This document shows, piece by piece, positions 46,404 through 55,837 of a DNA stretch of 64,000 nucleotides. The stretch covers positions 62,001 to 126,000 of the forward strand of contig CAIRZB010000007.1 in NCBI GenBank assembly GCA_903882935.1, given 5' to 3'. The translations under genes were made by a program, and so were the position numbers. The notes beneath the pieces are model-generated. The model ran no database searches. It was not told where the DNA came from and worked only from the letters and a program-made list of their open reading frames with translations. Position 1 is the first letter of the stretch; each line of letters starts with the position of its first letter. Source of the stretch: an uncultured Parafilimonas sp. GTDB taxonomy: Bacteria > Bacteroidota > Bacteroidia > Chitinophagales > Chitinophagaceae.

Positions 46404-46434
46404 TATTTGCCAAATTTTACTTTAACGTTCTTTT

Positions 46435-46461
46435 TTGTTAAATTCATTTACAATATATTTG
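46435..46461 (+). promoter_or_regulatory. Promoter of the outer-membrane barrel gene
   Basis: TTG (46435-46437) and TATATTTG (46454-46461, an exact TAnnTTTG) are separated by 16 bases, 100 bases upstream of the ATG at 46562. Confidence 0.55.
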
Positions 46462-46561
46462 TACTACATCCTTAGATTATCCGCAGCCGAATGAAAACAT
46501 TCCTAACAATACAAGGCCAGTATTCATGGCCATTATTTTTTTCCTACAAAAACTTACCATT

Positions 46562-47092
46562 ATGAAAAAGCTAACTATGTTAGTATGCCTATGCCTGTTA
46601 ACCGCAATTTACGCCCAGGCGCAACACGAAATGAGGGATAATACATTTGGGGGCATCGGCGCGGGCCTGCTTTCGCCATTGGGCAATTATAAAATTAACG
46701 CAAAATCGGGTTTTCAAGTTAATGCTGAAATTAACGGGCGTATTTACAGGCCCTTGTGGTTTTATGTTGACGCGGCCTACGAAAACCTGCCTTTAAACAA
46801 CAACGTATTAGTTACTTCATCAGCCATCAGCACCATAGGCGGCGGCGTAGGGGTAAAGCTATTTCCTGTTAAATTTTTGTATCTCAAAGGCGGCGCCGGT
46901 ATAAGAGGCGTAATTTCTGGTGTTTTGCCAGATAGCGATAATTCCACCATTTATTTTAACGCAGGTGCAGGCCTTTACCTACTTAAGTTTTTAAACGTAT
47001 TTGTTGACTATAACAGCTGGCAAGCGCAAACTAGCAAACCCGCCAATAACTATATTGTGGCAGGCATTAAACTTTCATTTGGTAGAAAATAA
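46562..47092 (+). CDS. Small outer-membrane beta-barrel protein
   Basis: From ATG 46562, 176 residues with a signal peptide (ending YAQAQ), then alternating strands of the small OMP beta-barrel type (FGGIGAGLLSPLGNYK, LYLKGGAGIRGVISG, and a terminal GIKLSFGRK ending in basic residues rather than the usual final Phe). Probably an eight-stranded barrel. No close neighbours share its strand and gap. The function is unknown. An earlier ATG at 46526 would place the signal peptide inside. Confidence 0.8.
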   Translation: MKKLTMLVCLCLLTAIYAQAQHEMRDNTFGGIGAGLLSPLGNYKINAKSGFQVNAEINGRIYRPLWFYVDAAYENLPLNNNVLVTSSAISTIGGGVGVKLFPVKFLYLKGGAGIRGVISGVLPDSDNSTIYFNAGAGLYLLKFLNVFVDYNSWQAQTSKPANNYIVAGIKLSFGRK

Positions 47093-47270
47093 CTAACTCA
47101 CCATGCCATATTATACGGGTTAGTGGTTGCGTTATGGCAGATTTTATGCTATTGCGGTAGTTTTTTTGCAAACGCAAAATAATTACCGCAATGTTTTTAT
47201 ATTACACCATCAGTAACAAACCAAGTTTGTGCCTGCCACAAAAAATATTTTAACCACACAAATAGCCTAC

Positions 47271-48431
47271 ATGAAACGATTGCTTGTTTTGCCTGCACTT
47301 TTACTGCTGGCTGGCACAGGTATTTGCCAGCAAAAATTTAACGGTATTGATGCCAATATGGGCAATATATTCCGTTTGTCGGATGCCAAAAGCCGGTCCA
47401 TCAGCCCGGAGAATTTTACTGGCGAAAAAGGCAAGGGGGGCATGGCTGCAACGGGTACCGGGGCCGGGCCTGCGCGGGAATTGGGCCAAACCTGGAAGCT
47501 TAGCCCCAGTGTGGTTATTAAGGCGAATACCACTTTTACCCTTGCGGAGATTGACGCACAAGGCAGTATACAACATATTTGGATGACACCCACGGGCAAC
47601 TGGCGTTTTTCTATTCTGCGCTTTTATTGGGATGATGAAACCACGCCCTCTGTTGAGGTGCCTGTGGGTGATTTTTTCTGTATGGGTTGGGGTAAATACT
47701 CCCCCTTGCAGTCGCTACCCATCGTCGTTAACCCCGGCAGTGCCTTTAACAGCTATTGGCCTATGCCATTTAGAAAAAAATGCAGGGTAACCATGGAAAA
47801 CATTAGTAACGAGGATATGGTGCTTTACTACCAAATTGACTACCTGCTTACCGAAGTGCCTGCCGATGCCGCTTATTTTCACGCGCAGTACCGCCGTGTA
47901 AACCCGGTACCATTTAAGAAAGATTATGTGTTGGTTGACAGTGTGCAGGGCAAAGGCCAGTACGTAGGTACCTACATTGCCTTTGGGGCCTACGACAATG
48001 GGTGGTGGGGCGAAGGGGAGATTAAGTTTTTTATGGATGGCGACACGCAGTTCCCCACCATTTGCGGCACCGGCACCGAGGATTACTTTTGCGGATCGTA
48101 CGACTTTGACAGCCGCCAAAAGCTGAATGGAAACGCCGAATCATCAGAATACACCGAATTTTGCAGCCCATACACGGGCGTACCGCAAGTAATACGTGGT
48201 GACGGGCATTACAATATTATGCAGCGTTTTGGCATGTACCGCTGGCACATAGCCGACCCAGTGCGGTTTGACAAAAACCTTAAAGTAACCATACAGGATA
48301 TTGGTTGGCATCTTGATGGGCGGTACCTGCCCCGGCAGGATGATATTGCTTCTGTGTCGTATTGGTACCAAACCGAGCCGCACAATCCATTCCCCAAGTT
48401 ACCGTCAAAAGATAATTTGGAGGTACGGTAA
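47271..48431 (+). CDS. DUF2961 glycoside hydrolase (GH172-like)
   Basis: 386 residues from ATG 47271, signal peptide ending GTGICQ. The DUF2961 hallmarks are visible: GGMAATGTGAGPARELG, TLAEIDAQGSIQHIWMT, YWDDETTPSVEVPVGDFF and GTGTEDYFCGSY (the acidic catalytic region). DUF2961 proteins form the GH172 family, known to act on D-fructofuranose and D-arabinofuranose linkages. Exported, so it acts on external glycans. The following stem-loop may terminate it. Confidence 0.92.
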   Translation: MKRLLVLPALLLLAGTGICQQKFNGIDANMGNIFRLSDAKSRSISPENFTGEKGKGGMAATGTGAGPARELGQTWKLSPSVVIKANTTFTLAEIDAQGSIQHIWMTPTGNWRFSILRFYWDDETTPSVEVPVGDFFCMGWGKYSPLQSLPIVVNPGSAFNSYWPMPFRKKCRVTMENISNEDMVLYYQIDYLLTEVPADAAYFHAQYRRVNPVPFKKDYVLVDSVQGKGQYVGTYIAFGAYDNGWWGEGEIKFFMDGDTQFPTICGTGTEDYFCGSYDFDSRQKLNGNAESSEYTEFCSPYTGVPQVIRGDGHYNIMQRFGMYRWHIADPVRFDKNLKVTIQDIGWHLDGRYLPRQDDIASVSYWYQTEPHNPFPKLPSKDNLEVR

Positions 48432-48531
48432 GGGCATTTGGCAAATCGGAAATTAAAAAAGAACCGAGAAAGGCTAGGCTGTTGCAAAACCAACACTAAT
48501 GGGTAAAATTTAAGGGGAATGATATACAATA

Positions 48532-48561
48532 GCCTATCCTGGGCATTGCCTTGGGATAGGC
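48532..48561. terminator. Stem-loop after the DUF2961 gene
   Basis: GCCTATCC (48532-48539) pairs with GGATAGGC (48554-48561), with a small inner GGC/GCC pairing. It lies between convergent genes; the T-rich tail is weak (CATTTATC). Confidence 0.5.
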
Positions 48562-48635
48562 ATTTATCAAAAATTGCCGATTACAAAACAAAGTCCCATC
48601 GTTTAGCCAAATTCACAATGATTGTTGCTGGCCTT

Positions 48636-48962
48636 TTACCACCTGTCTTCCTCTGGTATACTGTCATCGGGTTGTTTAAATTGCCGCCGTGTCTCTAACT
48701 TCTCCAACTGCCTTTCAATAATGAGCGCAGCTATTAAATTACCTGCATTGGCACCCGGTGATTCAGCCAATAGTTGCTTTAGCTTTTTCTCGCTAATGTC
48801 AAGGCGGTAAAGGATTAGGATGAGTTTGCTAAAATCGTAATTGATGAGCAGGTTGATATGATCCGACAGCTTTTGCCTGAACAAATCGGGGTTTATGCCC
48901 GGCACCAATGATAAACCAGTATGCTGAATAATACCCTGCTGTAATTGTTGCTCGTCATGCAT
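48636..48962 (-). CDS. Conserved hypothetical protein, 108 aa
   Basis: A soluble, mostly helical protein without signal or membrane segment. Segments such as QKLSDHINLLINYDFSKLIL and ILYRLDISEKKLKQLLAES, and a charged C-terminus (EEDRW), are typical of a small family I have seen in Bacteroidota but cannot name. It is 71 bases ahead of no recognisable partner: the DinB-like gene upstream on the same strand may be co-transcribed. The start is the only ATG in frame. Confidence 0.75.
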   Translation of the reverse strand: MHDEQQLQQGIIQHTGLSLVPGINPDLFRQKLSDHINLLINYDFSKLILILYRLDISEKKLKQLLAESPGANAGNLIAALIIERQLEKLETRRQFKQPDDSIPEEDRW

Positions 48963-49033
48963 CTGCGTAGTTTTGTTTTTGCAATAGTTGGATAAAACCG
49001 ATGTTCAAATTTTCTCGCGTCGGCTAAATCAAA

Positions 49034-49498
49034 TTATTTCTGCCGTATCAATTTTTTAATCATCACAATTTGTCCAAGGTGGTAATGCGCGTGTTCAGCA
49101 ATGCCATGCAGGGTTTTATATAAACTGTCAGTACCTGTGGGCGAAAGCTCCCAAAGTTTTTCATCGGCTAACGCGGCCACCATTGTGGCAAGGTTCTTAA
49201 ATGAACCAACGCTGGTAGACTTTAGTGTTTGCCATTCATCTTCGCTGCTTATGGTAATATCAAATCCGTTGGCCTCATTTATGGCTGGGTTAAGCCCATT
49301 TATCCGCTCTATAACAATATCGTTATAAAAGCCAATATGGTGTACCAGCATGGCAATAGAGTTTGTAAGGCCGGGCGGCACCGTAACTGCTTCGTGATAG
49401 GTTACATCGCTTATAACATCATCCAAGTAAATCTCCGTCCAGTTGCCGTTTACAACTTCGGCAATATGTTGTGCAACAAGCGTTGATATTTTCATCAT
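49034..49498 (-). CDS. DinB-family protein
   Basis: 154 residues, a four-helix DinB/YfiT-like bundle. Likely metal-site histidines are in AMLVHHIGFYNDIV and at the C-terminus in GIAEHAHYHLGQIVMIKKLI, the signature of the family. Members bind divalent metal and may act as thiol-dependent transferases or in stress responses; no activity can be assigned. Starts at Met1 or Met2. Confidence 0.9.
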   Translation of the reverse strand: MMKISTLVAQHIAEVVNGNWTEIYLDDVISDVTYHEAVTVPPGLTNSIAMLVHHIGFYNDIVIERINGLNPAINEANGFDITISSEDEWQTLKSTSVGSFKNLATMVAALADEKLWELSPTGTDSLYKTLHGIAEHAHYHLGQIVMIKKLIRQK

Positions 49499-49638
49499 AA
49501 ACTAAGTTTTCATTACCTCTTATGGCCACTAATTATCTACCCTAGTTACAATTCCTGCAATAACCACATACAACCCGGTAAAAGCCCACTAAGCCAGTTT
49601 AAAAGTGCCCCTTTAGGGCATAGGGGCGTTATTATTCT

Positions 49639-50418
49639 CTAGTACCGCTCCATCACGCCCAAGCCAAACAACGCAAAGTCGTATTTTACGGGGTCTGCTG
49701 CATCCAGCGTGCGTAAATAGCCCGTCAGTTCTAGGGCTGCTTGCCAGTCAACCTGTTTTCTTTCTAGCAGGTTAAACCGCTTAGCCACACGCGCAACATG
49801 CAAATCCACCGGGCAAATAAGCCAAGCGGGTTGAATATTTTTCCAAATACCAAAATCAACGCCTTTTTTATCGTTACGCACCATCCAACGCAAAAACATG
49901 TTCAGCCGCTTACAGGTGGAATTCCGTTCGGGTGTGGCAATATGCTTTTTGGTACGGGTTGGCAGGTGTTCCAACAAAAAAAAATACTTGTTAAAACCTA
50001 CCAGCATTTGTTCTGCCTCCTCTCTATCACTCTCCTTAAAAAGATGCATGGTAAAAGCATCCTCGAGGCTTTTATGGTGTTGGTAGTGGTGCCGTAGAAA
50101 TTCAACAAAATACAACAGGTCGGTAGTGTTAAACGTACGGTGCTTAAAGGCAAGCAACTGCTGCAAGTCTTTATCGGTATGGCCCGTAATAAAGTCATAC
50201 GGCGCCATGCCCATCAACTGCATCAGCTCTTTTGATTTATTAATGATGGTTAACCGTATGCCCCAAGAAAATACCGCCGTAAAAAAAGCGGCAATCTCAA
50301 TATCCTGCCGTTTGGTAAACAGGTGCGGTATGCAAACTGGGTCATCTTTTATAAACGCAGGCTTGTTGTATTCGGCCACCTTGCGGTCAAAAAACTCCTT
50401 TAGCGTTTGTTGCTCCAT
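49639..50418 (-). CDS. TIGR02757/DUF2400 family protein
   Basis: 259 residues with the family landmarks FDRKVAEYNKPAFIKDDPVC at the start and KRLNMFLRWMVRNDKKGVDF (about 168-187), followed by CPVDLHVARVAKRFNLL. The fold is related to HhH-GPD DNA glycosylases, but the reaction is not known. It lies 22 bases after the trans-sulfuration gene on the same strand, so the two are probably co-transcribed. Confidence 0.9.
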   Translation of the reverse strand: MEQQTLKEFFDRKVAEYNKPAFIKDDPVCIPHLFTKRQDIEIAAFFTAVFSWGIRLTIINKSKELMQLMGMAPYDFITGHTDKDLQQLLAFKHRTFNTTDLLYFVEFLRHHYQHHKSLEDAFTMHLFKESDREEAEQMLVGFNKYFFLLEHLPTRTKKHIATPERNSTCKRLNMFLRWMVRNDKKGVDFGIWKNIQPAWLICPVDLHVARVAKRFNLLERKQVDWQAALELTGYLRTLDAADPVKYDFALFGLGVMERY

Positions 50419-50440
50419 GGTTGTTAAATGCCGGGCTATG

Positions 50441-51580
50441 TTACCCTAAAGCCTGGCCCAAATCTTCTATCAAATCGTCAATGTCTTCAATGCCAACGCT
50501 TAACCGAATCAAGGAATCACTCAGGCCGTTCTTCAGCCGTTCTTCCCTTGGTATGGAGGCATGCGTCATGCTGGCCGGGTGGTTTATGAGCGATTCAACC
50601 CCACCCAGGCTTTCTGCCAATGAAAATACTTTTGTTGACGAAAGTACTTTTGTGGCCGCCTCCAAGCTGTTGTCGGCCAGTTCAAAACTCATCATGCCGC
50701 CAAAACCGCGCATTTGCTTTTTAGCAATGGCGTAACCGGGATGGTCTTCAAACCCGTTCCAATAAACTTTGCCTACTTTGTTGTGGCGGCGTAAAAACAG
50801 GGCTACTTTTTCGCCATTTTCGCAATGCCGCTGCATACGCACATGCAAGGTTTTTATACCCCGCAGCACCAAAAAGCAGTCTTGTGGGCCCGGTACTGCG
50901 CCGCAGCTTTTTTGTATAAAATACAACTGCTCGCGCAGCATATCGTCGTTCATTACCAGGCAGCCTTGTATCACATCGCTATGGCCGCCCAAGTATTTTG
51001 TGGCAGAGTGCATCACAATGTCGGCCCCAAAATCGAGCGGGTTTTGCAGGTATGGGCTGGCAAATGTATTGTCAACGCAAACCAATATGTTATGGGGTTT
51101 TGCCAATGCCACCACCGCTTCAATGTCGGTTATGTTCATCAAAGGGTTGGTAGGGGTTTCCAACCAAATAAGCTTTGTATTGGCATTTATGTAGGGCAGT
51201 ATGTTGCTGGCATCCTGCATGTTTACATAAGTAAACTTAATGCCATATTTGGCAAACACTTTGGTAAACAGGCGATAGGTACCGCCGTACATGTCGCTGG
51301 CGGCAATTACCTCATCGCCCGGGCTTAGCAGTTTAATAACAGCGTCCGTTGCCGCAACGCCACTGCTAAAAACCAGTCCGTGCCGCCCATTCTCAATAGC
51401 CGCCATCGCCTTCTCCAGCGCAAAGCGTGTGGGGTTTTGGCTGCGGGCATATTCATAGCCCTGGTTTTTACCCGGTGCTGCCTGCACGTAGGTGGAAGTT
51501 TGGTAAATGGGCGTCATTATAGCCCCTGTGGAAGGGTCTGGCTCAACACCTGCATGTATTAATTTTGTTGCGAGTTTCAT
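50441..51580 (-). CDS. PLP-dependent trans-sulfuration enzyme (cystathionine gamma-synthase/lyase type)
   Basis: 379 residues from ATG 51580 (MKLATKLIHAG). The PLP lysine is in HSATKYLGGHSDVIQG (about 204), with the family segments YTYxR-like GYEYARSQNPTRFALE and SGVAATDA. These enzymes make or cleave cystathionine in methionine and cysteine metabolism; gamma-synthase, gamma-lyase and beta-lyase cannot be told apart by eye. A longer frame begins at 51667 but the extra 29 residues are not conserved-looking. Confidence 0.93.
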   Translation of the reverse strand: MKLATKLIHAGVEPDPSTGAIMTPIYQTSTYVQAAPGKNQGYEYARSQNPTRFALEKAMAAIENGRHGLVFSSGVAATDAVIKLLSPGDEVIAASDMYGGTYRLFTKVFAKYGIKFTYVNMQDASNILPYINANTKLIWLETPTNPLMNITDIEAVVALAKPHNILVCVDNTFASPYLQNPLDFGADIVMHSATKYLGGHSDVIQGCLVMNDDMLREQLYFIQKSCGAVPGPQDCFLVLRGIKTLHVRMQRHCENGEKVALFLRRHNKVGKVYWNGFEDHPGYAIAKKQMRGFGGMMSFELADNSLEAATKVLSSTKVFSLAESLGGVESLINHPASMTHASIPREERLKNGLSDSLIRLSVGIEDIDDLIEDLGQALG

Positions 51581-51883
51581 GTATGCCCTTTGGTTATTTT
51601 GTACTGCAAAGGTGTGGAAACTTATGCTGTTTGCCACCCCCATATTTTCGTTGTTGTAATTTAACACAAGGTTAACCCTGTTAACAGACTACGAATTTAT
51701 TCGTTTATTGGCCGCCCAAATAGTGTTTTTACCGCTCAACATGCGGGATTGATAATGCCCGGCTGCAAACTAACAGCCACGTGTTTTTGCACATTACCGG
51801 TGGTGTATAACCACATAAACATGTTTAAAACTGCTAATACCTTAGCGGTGCTAATACAAAACTTAATTAGTAAAATAAAGTAT

Positions 51884-52330
51884 ATGAAAAAGACAATCTT
51901 CCTTGCTGCCGCCTTAATGCTAACTGCCTCGTTTTTATATGCAGGCACCGAAACCAAAATGGAAAAAATATTCAGGGAAACATTTCCCACTGCCGTTAAC
52001 GCCAAATGGACAAAAGACGACAATGGTTACCTTGTAAGCTTTACCCAAGCAGGCACCCTTACCCGCATTTGTTATACCAAAAACGGCAAATTTGTAAGCT
52101 CGTTGCGGTACTATGCCGGTAAAGATCTACCCACCAACGTGCTGCTGGCGGTTAAAAAAAAGTACCCCAACCAAGATATTTTTGGGGTAACTGAGTTTAC
52201 CAACAACGAACAGGTGATATACTATATAAAACTGTTCAACGGTAAAGAATACACCAGCCTAAAAGCCTACAGCGATGGTACTGTTGCCAATGAAGCTGCT
52301 GATGAAAGCAATGATGACAACGAACAATAA
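51884..52330 (+). CDS. Small secreted PepSY-like protein
   Basis: 148 residues from ATG 51884: a signal peptide (ending SFLYAG), then KIFRETFPTAVNAKWTKDDN and a sheet region, then LLAVKKKYPNQDIFGVTEFT. This is the beta-lactamase-inhibitor-like/PepSY-like fold with two repeats. A similar protein lies at 55244-55681. The C-terminal tail is acidic (EAADESNDDNEQ). Function is unknown; these are abundant periplasmic proteins in this phylum. Confidence 0.75.
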   Translation: MKKTIFLAAALMLTASFLYAGTETKMEKIFRETFPTAVNAKWTKDDNGYLVSFTQAGTLTRICYTKNGKFVSSLRYYAGKDLPTNVLLAVKKKYPNQDIFGVTEFTNNEQVIYYIKLFNGKEYTSLKAYSDGTVANEAADESNDDNEQ

Positions 52331-52356
52331 CCTTTACCACAGTTTAATAGATAAAC

Positions 52357-54282
52357 CTATAATAATTGCGCAATACACATATACCGCCAGTCGCTGTTTT
52401 TCCTGCCGTGGGCGTGGGATGCAGCGGCTGGCTTATTTAACACCTGTTTACCCAACACGTTTTCATGTACCAGTTTTTTGCGGGCCTCCATCATCAGTTC
52501 CAGCGCCGCAGGTTGCTGCATCCAATTTTTCTGCGGCGGCTCGTAACCAATTTTATCGGTACGCCATGTTATTTCCTTTGGCAGTTTGCCTTCTACCGAA
52601 CGCCTTAGCACCCACTTTGTAAACCCATCGCGTATTTTATAATGGGCCGGTAGGCTAAAAACAAACTCAACCAATTGGTGGTTTAAAAATGGCAGCCTTG
52701 CCTCCCTGCTATGCGCCATAGAGTTCCTGTCGGCATACCGCAACATTTCCTGCAGGCCCTGGGTAAAAGTATTATAATATAAAATATCCTCCAGTTTATT
52801 CACCACAGGTTTTTGCAGGGTATCTGCCACTTGGTATTTTCCCAAAAATTCGGGGTGAATGTTTTTATTGCCTAGTTGTTGCCTAACAGCCATTTGTTGT
52901 AACTGAGCAGCCGCCTTTTTGGGGAAAAAAGCCGCTGCATAGTTTGCAATGCCCCAAGCCTCTAAAAAATGGTTTTGTTGTAACAGCCGTTTCTCCATTT
53001 TAAATGCGGGTACATTTGTGCGCAACAATTGTTGTAAATACCATGGAGCGTATTTTTTATAGCCGCCCAAAATTTCATCGGCACCCTGCCCATCTAACAA
53101 TACCGTAACACCCTGAAGTTTGGCCAGCTTATACACCATAAACTGGGCCAGTACACTGCTGCTTTGCAGCGGTTCTTCCTGGTGGTACATCAACGTACTA
53201 AAATTATCAATCCAGTCATTGGCCGTAACTTCAACTATGTGTTGATGCAAACCAAAATGCCCGGCCACTTGTTTACTAAAAGTAAGTTCATCTTTTTCAA
53301 AACCGGGAAAAACAGCCGTAAAGCAATCGTGTGTCAAATGTGGTGCCCTTAACCCGTCGCAAGCCGCCACAATGGATGAGCTGTCTAAACCTCCGCTTAA
53401 GCATGTGCCAATATTCACATCGCTCCGCAACCTTCTTTCAACTGATGCCGCAAACAGGCTGCTAAAATTCGCAATCGCTTCGCCTTCACTCAAAAGCTTC
53501 GATTCACCTTTTTCTTCACCATGGGCCATGGACCACGGACTATGGACTTTTTCACCATTCACGTTTATCGATTCACGATTTCCCCCATACCATCTTTTCA
53601 TCTGCACCTTACCAATCTGTGGCTGAACGGTTAAGTAGTGCCCGGGCGGCAGGCTAAGTATATCGTTATAAAAAGTGGCTGTTTTTTTTATAGGGTTTTG
53701 CACATACCCCAGGGTAATATAATTAAGCACCATGGTGCCATTTAAATGCTTTGGCGCACCAGCAGCCCAAAGCCCTTTCATTTCACTTGCAAATACAAAA
53801 CGCTCAAATTTACCGCGCTGGGCATACTGGGCATGGTAATATAAAGGCTTCTCCCCAAAGCGGTCGCGGGCAAGTATAAGTTGCTGCTGCTTTTCGTCCC
53901 ACAGGGCAAATGCAAACATACCGTCAAACATTTGTAGGCAGTCTATACCCCAACAGTCAAAGGATGCAGGTATAACTTCGGTGTCGGCCCCGGTGGTAAA
54001 AACATAGCCTTGGGCTTGCAACAACTGTTTTAGCTCAATATAATTATAAATTTCGCCATTAAACACAATGGTGTAGTGTAAATAGTGTAACGGTTGGGCG
54101 GCACGGCTGCCCAAATCAATAATGCTAAGGCGTCGGTGCGCAAGGCCTACCTGGCCGCTGCTGCCCAACCAAAAACCTTCACCGTCAGGCCCGCGGTGTT
54201 GTAGTATATCGGCCATGGCAACCAATGTGCTGCGCCTAACCAAAGCCTCGTGTGGTGATATAATACCTGCTATTGCGCACAT
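52357..54282 (-). CDS. asnB: Asparagine synthetase B with an in-frame repeat insertion
   Basis: 641 residues; makes asparagine from aspartate with ATP and glutamine. The N-terminal glutaminase has Cys2 as nucleophile (MCAIAGI) and HRGPDGEG with GEIYNY; the synthetase half has CLSGGLDSSSIVAAC (the PP-loop) and AHSREARLPFL later on. Around residues 233-264, between KRWYGG and EAIANFSSLF, about 30 residues (NRESINVNGEKVHSP and more) are encoded by repeat-like DNA not expected in the family. They fall in the linker before the synthetase domain, so the enzyme may still work. Confidence 0.94.
   Translation of the reverse strand: MCAIAGIISPHEALVRRSTLVAMADILQHRGPDGEGFWLGSSGQVGLAHRRLSIIDLGSRAAQPLHYLHYTIVFNGEIYNYIELKQLLQAQGYVFTTGADTEVIPASFDCWGIDCLQMFDGMFAFALWDEKQQQLILARDRFGEKPLYYHAQYAQRGKFERFVFASEMKGLWAAGAPKHLNGTMVLNYITLGYVQNPIKKTATFYNDILSLPPGHYLTVQPQIGKVQMKRWYGGNRESINVNGEKVHSPWSMAHGEEKGESKLLSEGEAIANFSSLFAASVERRLRSDVNIGTCLSGGLDSSSIVAACDGLRAPHLTHDCFTAVFPGFEKDELTFSKQVAGHFGLHQHIVEVTANDWIDNFSTLMYHQEEPLQSSSVLAQFMVYKLAKLQGVTVLLDGQGADEILGGYKKYAPWYLQQLLRTNVPAFKMEKRLLQQNHFLEAWGIANYAAAFFPKKAAAQLQQMAVRQQLGNKNIHPEFLGKYQVADTLQKPVVNKLEDILYYNTFTQGLQEMLRYADRNSMAHSREARLPFLNHQLVEFVFSLPAHYKIRDGFTKWVLRRSVEGKLPKEITWRTDKIGYEPPQKNWMQQPAALELMMEARKKLVHENVLGKQVLNKPAAASHAHGRKNSDWRYMCIAQLL
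53484..53585. repeat. Degenerate GTGAAT/GTCCATGG repeat inside asnB
   Basis: On the minus strand GTGAATCG, GTGAATGGTGAA and GGTGAATCG units flank a GTCCATAGTCC, GTGGTCCATGGCCCATGG stretch. The element keeps the asnB frame. The same kind of GTGAAT/GTCCATGG mosaic is, to my knowledge, seen between genes in related genomes. Confidence 0.65.
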
Positions 54283-54330
54283 ATTGTAAATATCGGGCTT
54301 AGTGGCCCATGGTTTAAAATAATTTGTTGA

Positions 54331-54924
54331 TTATGTAAGGCCAAATTGGCTGAATTGCTCAAAAGCATAGGTTTTTACCGCTGGAAAAAATGCTTGGTAA
54401 TGCTCCTGCAACTGGTTGTAGTTTACCATAAAGGCTTCAAAAACAGCCTCGCTGCTGTTTAGGTATGCCGCCCGCCTTGCCAAACCTGCAAAGCTTTTGT
54501 TTATACCACCAACATTTGAATAATTGTATAGCCAGTTCTGCTGCTGCATATAGGGCAACATGGCCGCAAAACGGGTTGGCAAAATAGCCACATTATTATC
54601 CAATACGCCGTAGGTGTGCTGCGCAAACAGTTGCAGGCTTGTGGGGGTAAACACATGCAGGTCGGTTGCAAGAAAGTGGTCGTACACCACATCCATAAAC
54701 GCGCCCGCATACAACCCAACAAAAGGCTTAAACAATTTGGCGGCAATTTTTGTAACGGCATGGCTGTCGGTAAATGTGTCAATCATCCTATGCAGCATAA
54801 TACCGTTTTGTACCATGGCTGGGTAGGTAAATTTTGCTTTCCCCTTTACAAAATCGCTGGCCATATTGCCCACCAATATTTCCGGATGGTTAAATGATAA
54901 ATATGCGTGGGCCAAATAGTTCAT
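54331..54924 (-). CDS. AcpH-like (DUF479) acyl-carrier-protein phosphodiesterase
   Basis: 197 residues from ATG 54924 (MNYLAHAYLS). The HD-like fold's conserved residues are seen in LVGNMASDFVKG, HRMIDTFTDSH and VYDHFLA. E. coli AcpH removes the phosphopantetheine arm from ACP, but many homologues in Bacteroidota are of unknown activity. An upstream ATG at 54957 adds 11 residues before the conserved start. It lies downstream on the minus strand, next to asnB (48 bases), so the two may be one unit. Confidence 0.85.
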   Translation of the reverse strand: MNYLAHAYLSFNHPEILVGNMASDFVKGKAKFTYPAMVQNGIMLHRMIDTFTDSHAVTKIAAKLFKPFVGLYAGAFMDVVYDHFLATDLHVFTPTSLQLFAQHTYGVLDNNVAILPTRFAAMLPYMQQQNWLYNYSNVGGINKSFAGLARRAAYLNSSEAVFEAFMVNYNQLQEHYQAFFPAVKTYAFEQFSQFGLT

Positions 54925-55189
54925 CAAGTGGTATTTAGTGTTACCGTGTACCTGCAAGCTACACGTTTTTTAGGCCGCTTATACAAAATGTTAATGCCAC
55001 AGTTATAATTTAACCATTAATTGACGGGCTTTATATTTTTTTTAAGAATTAGCCTACAATGCAATATTGGCAATGGTTTCAAGCCAATGTTACCACGGCT
55101 TAACATACTGTGTTCTACCGTTCATAACAGTTCGGCTATTAAAGCATTGCATTAATCACAATTGGGTTTAGTGGTTATAATGCAGCCGC

Positions 55190-55197
55190 TACTTTTA
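55190..55197 (+). promoter_or_regulatory. Candidate -7 box of the second PepSY-like gene
   Basis: TACTTTTA, one mismatch from TAnnTTTG, 46 bases before the ATG. The rest of the gap from 54925 holds no gene I can see. Confidence 0.4.
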
Positions 55198-55243
55198 CAT
55201 CGTTAAAAAAACGAACAACAACTACAACAAAAAAATTACAAGT

Positions 55244-55681
55244 ATGAAATCAAAATTATTCATCGCAACAGCAGCATCGCTGGCCATTGCTTTTGGCGCA
55301 TTTGCAAAAAGCACTTCATCAACCAACACCGTTGCCATTAAACAATTAAAAGCTGAATTTAAAGATGCGGCTAATGTAACTTGGACCAGCACAGCAAGCA
55401 ACCTTACTGAAGCCAGTTTTGAGTGGAACGGCCAGAAATTGCATGCCTTTTACAATGCCAATGGCGAACAAATTGCAGTAAGCCGCGAAGTGAGTGATGA
55501 TAAACTGCCACTAAAAGCACTGCAAACCATTAAAAGCAAATATGCTGGTTACAAAACAACCGAAGCCATTGAATACAACAGTACCGAAGAAGGCCTTTGC
55601 TATTATGTGTCGTTGGAAAATAACAACAAAAAAATTATCTTACAAGTAAGCACCGAAGGTTCGGTTGCGGTTTATAAATAG
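55244..55681 (+). CDS. Small secreted PepSY-like protein
   Basis: 145 residues with a signal peptide (ending GAFAK) and one or two PepSY-like repeats (IKQLKAEFKDAANVTWTS, QTIKSKYAGYKTTEAIEY). It resembles the protein at 51884-52330 in size and fold. It is flanked by its own terminator. The role is unknown. Confidence 0.75.
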   Translation: MKSKLFIATAASLAIAFGAFAKSTSSTNTVAIKQLKAEFKDAANVTWTSTASNLTEASFEWNGQKLHAFYNANGEQIAVSREVSDDKLPLKALQTIKSKYAGYKTTEAIEYNSTEEGLCYYVSLENNNKKIILQVSTEGSVAVYK

Positions 55682-55710
55682 GTTTAGGAGAGGTTTGGTG
55701 TTCAAAGTGT

Positions 55711-55740
55711 AAAAGCCCTGCAACTTGTGGGGCTTTTGCA
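55711..55740 (+). terminator. Terminator of the second PepSY-like gene
   Basis: AAAAGCCC (55711-55718) pairs with GGGCTTTT (55730-55737); inner pairs extend the stem. It begins 30 bases after the stop. Confidence 0.8.
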
Positions 55741-55783
55741 TTACCCGCCTATGTTTTAGGTTGTGCCTATTGGCCGGGCAAGC

Positions 55784-55816
55784 AAAAGCCCCGCAACGGC
55801 ATGTTACAGGGCTTTT
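55784..55816 (-). terminator. Terminator of the sugar isomerase gene
   Basis: AAAAGCCC (minus strand, 55816-55809) pairs with GGGCTTTT (55791-55784), followed by a short T-rich run. It faces the neighbouring plus-strand terminator 44 bases away. Confidence 0.75.
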
Positions 55817-55837
55817 AGCATATTTTCGGGCTAACGG

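Noticed and set aside
46186-46425. Plus-strand frame of 79 codons
   Set aside because: The opposite-strand frame has better codon use, and even that is weak.
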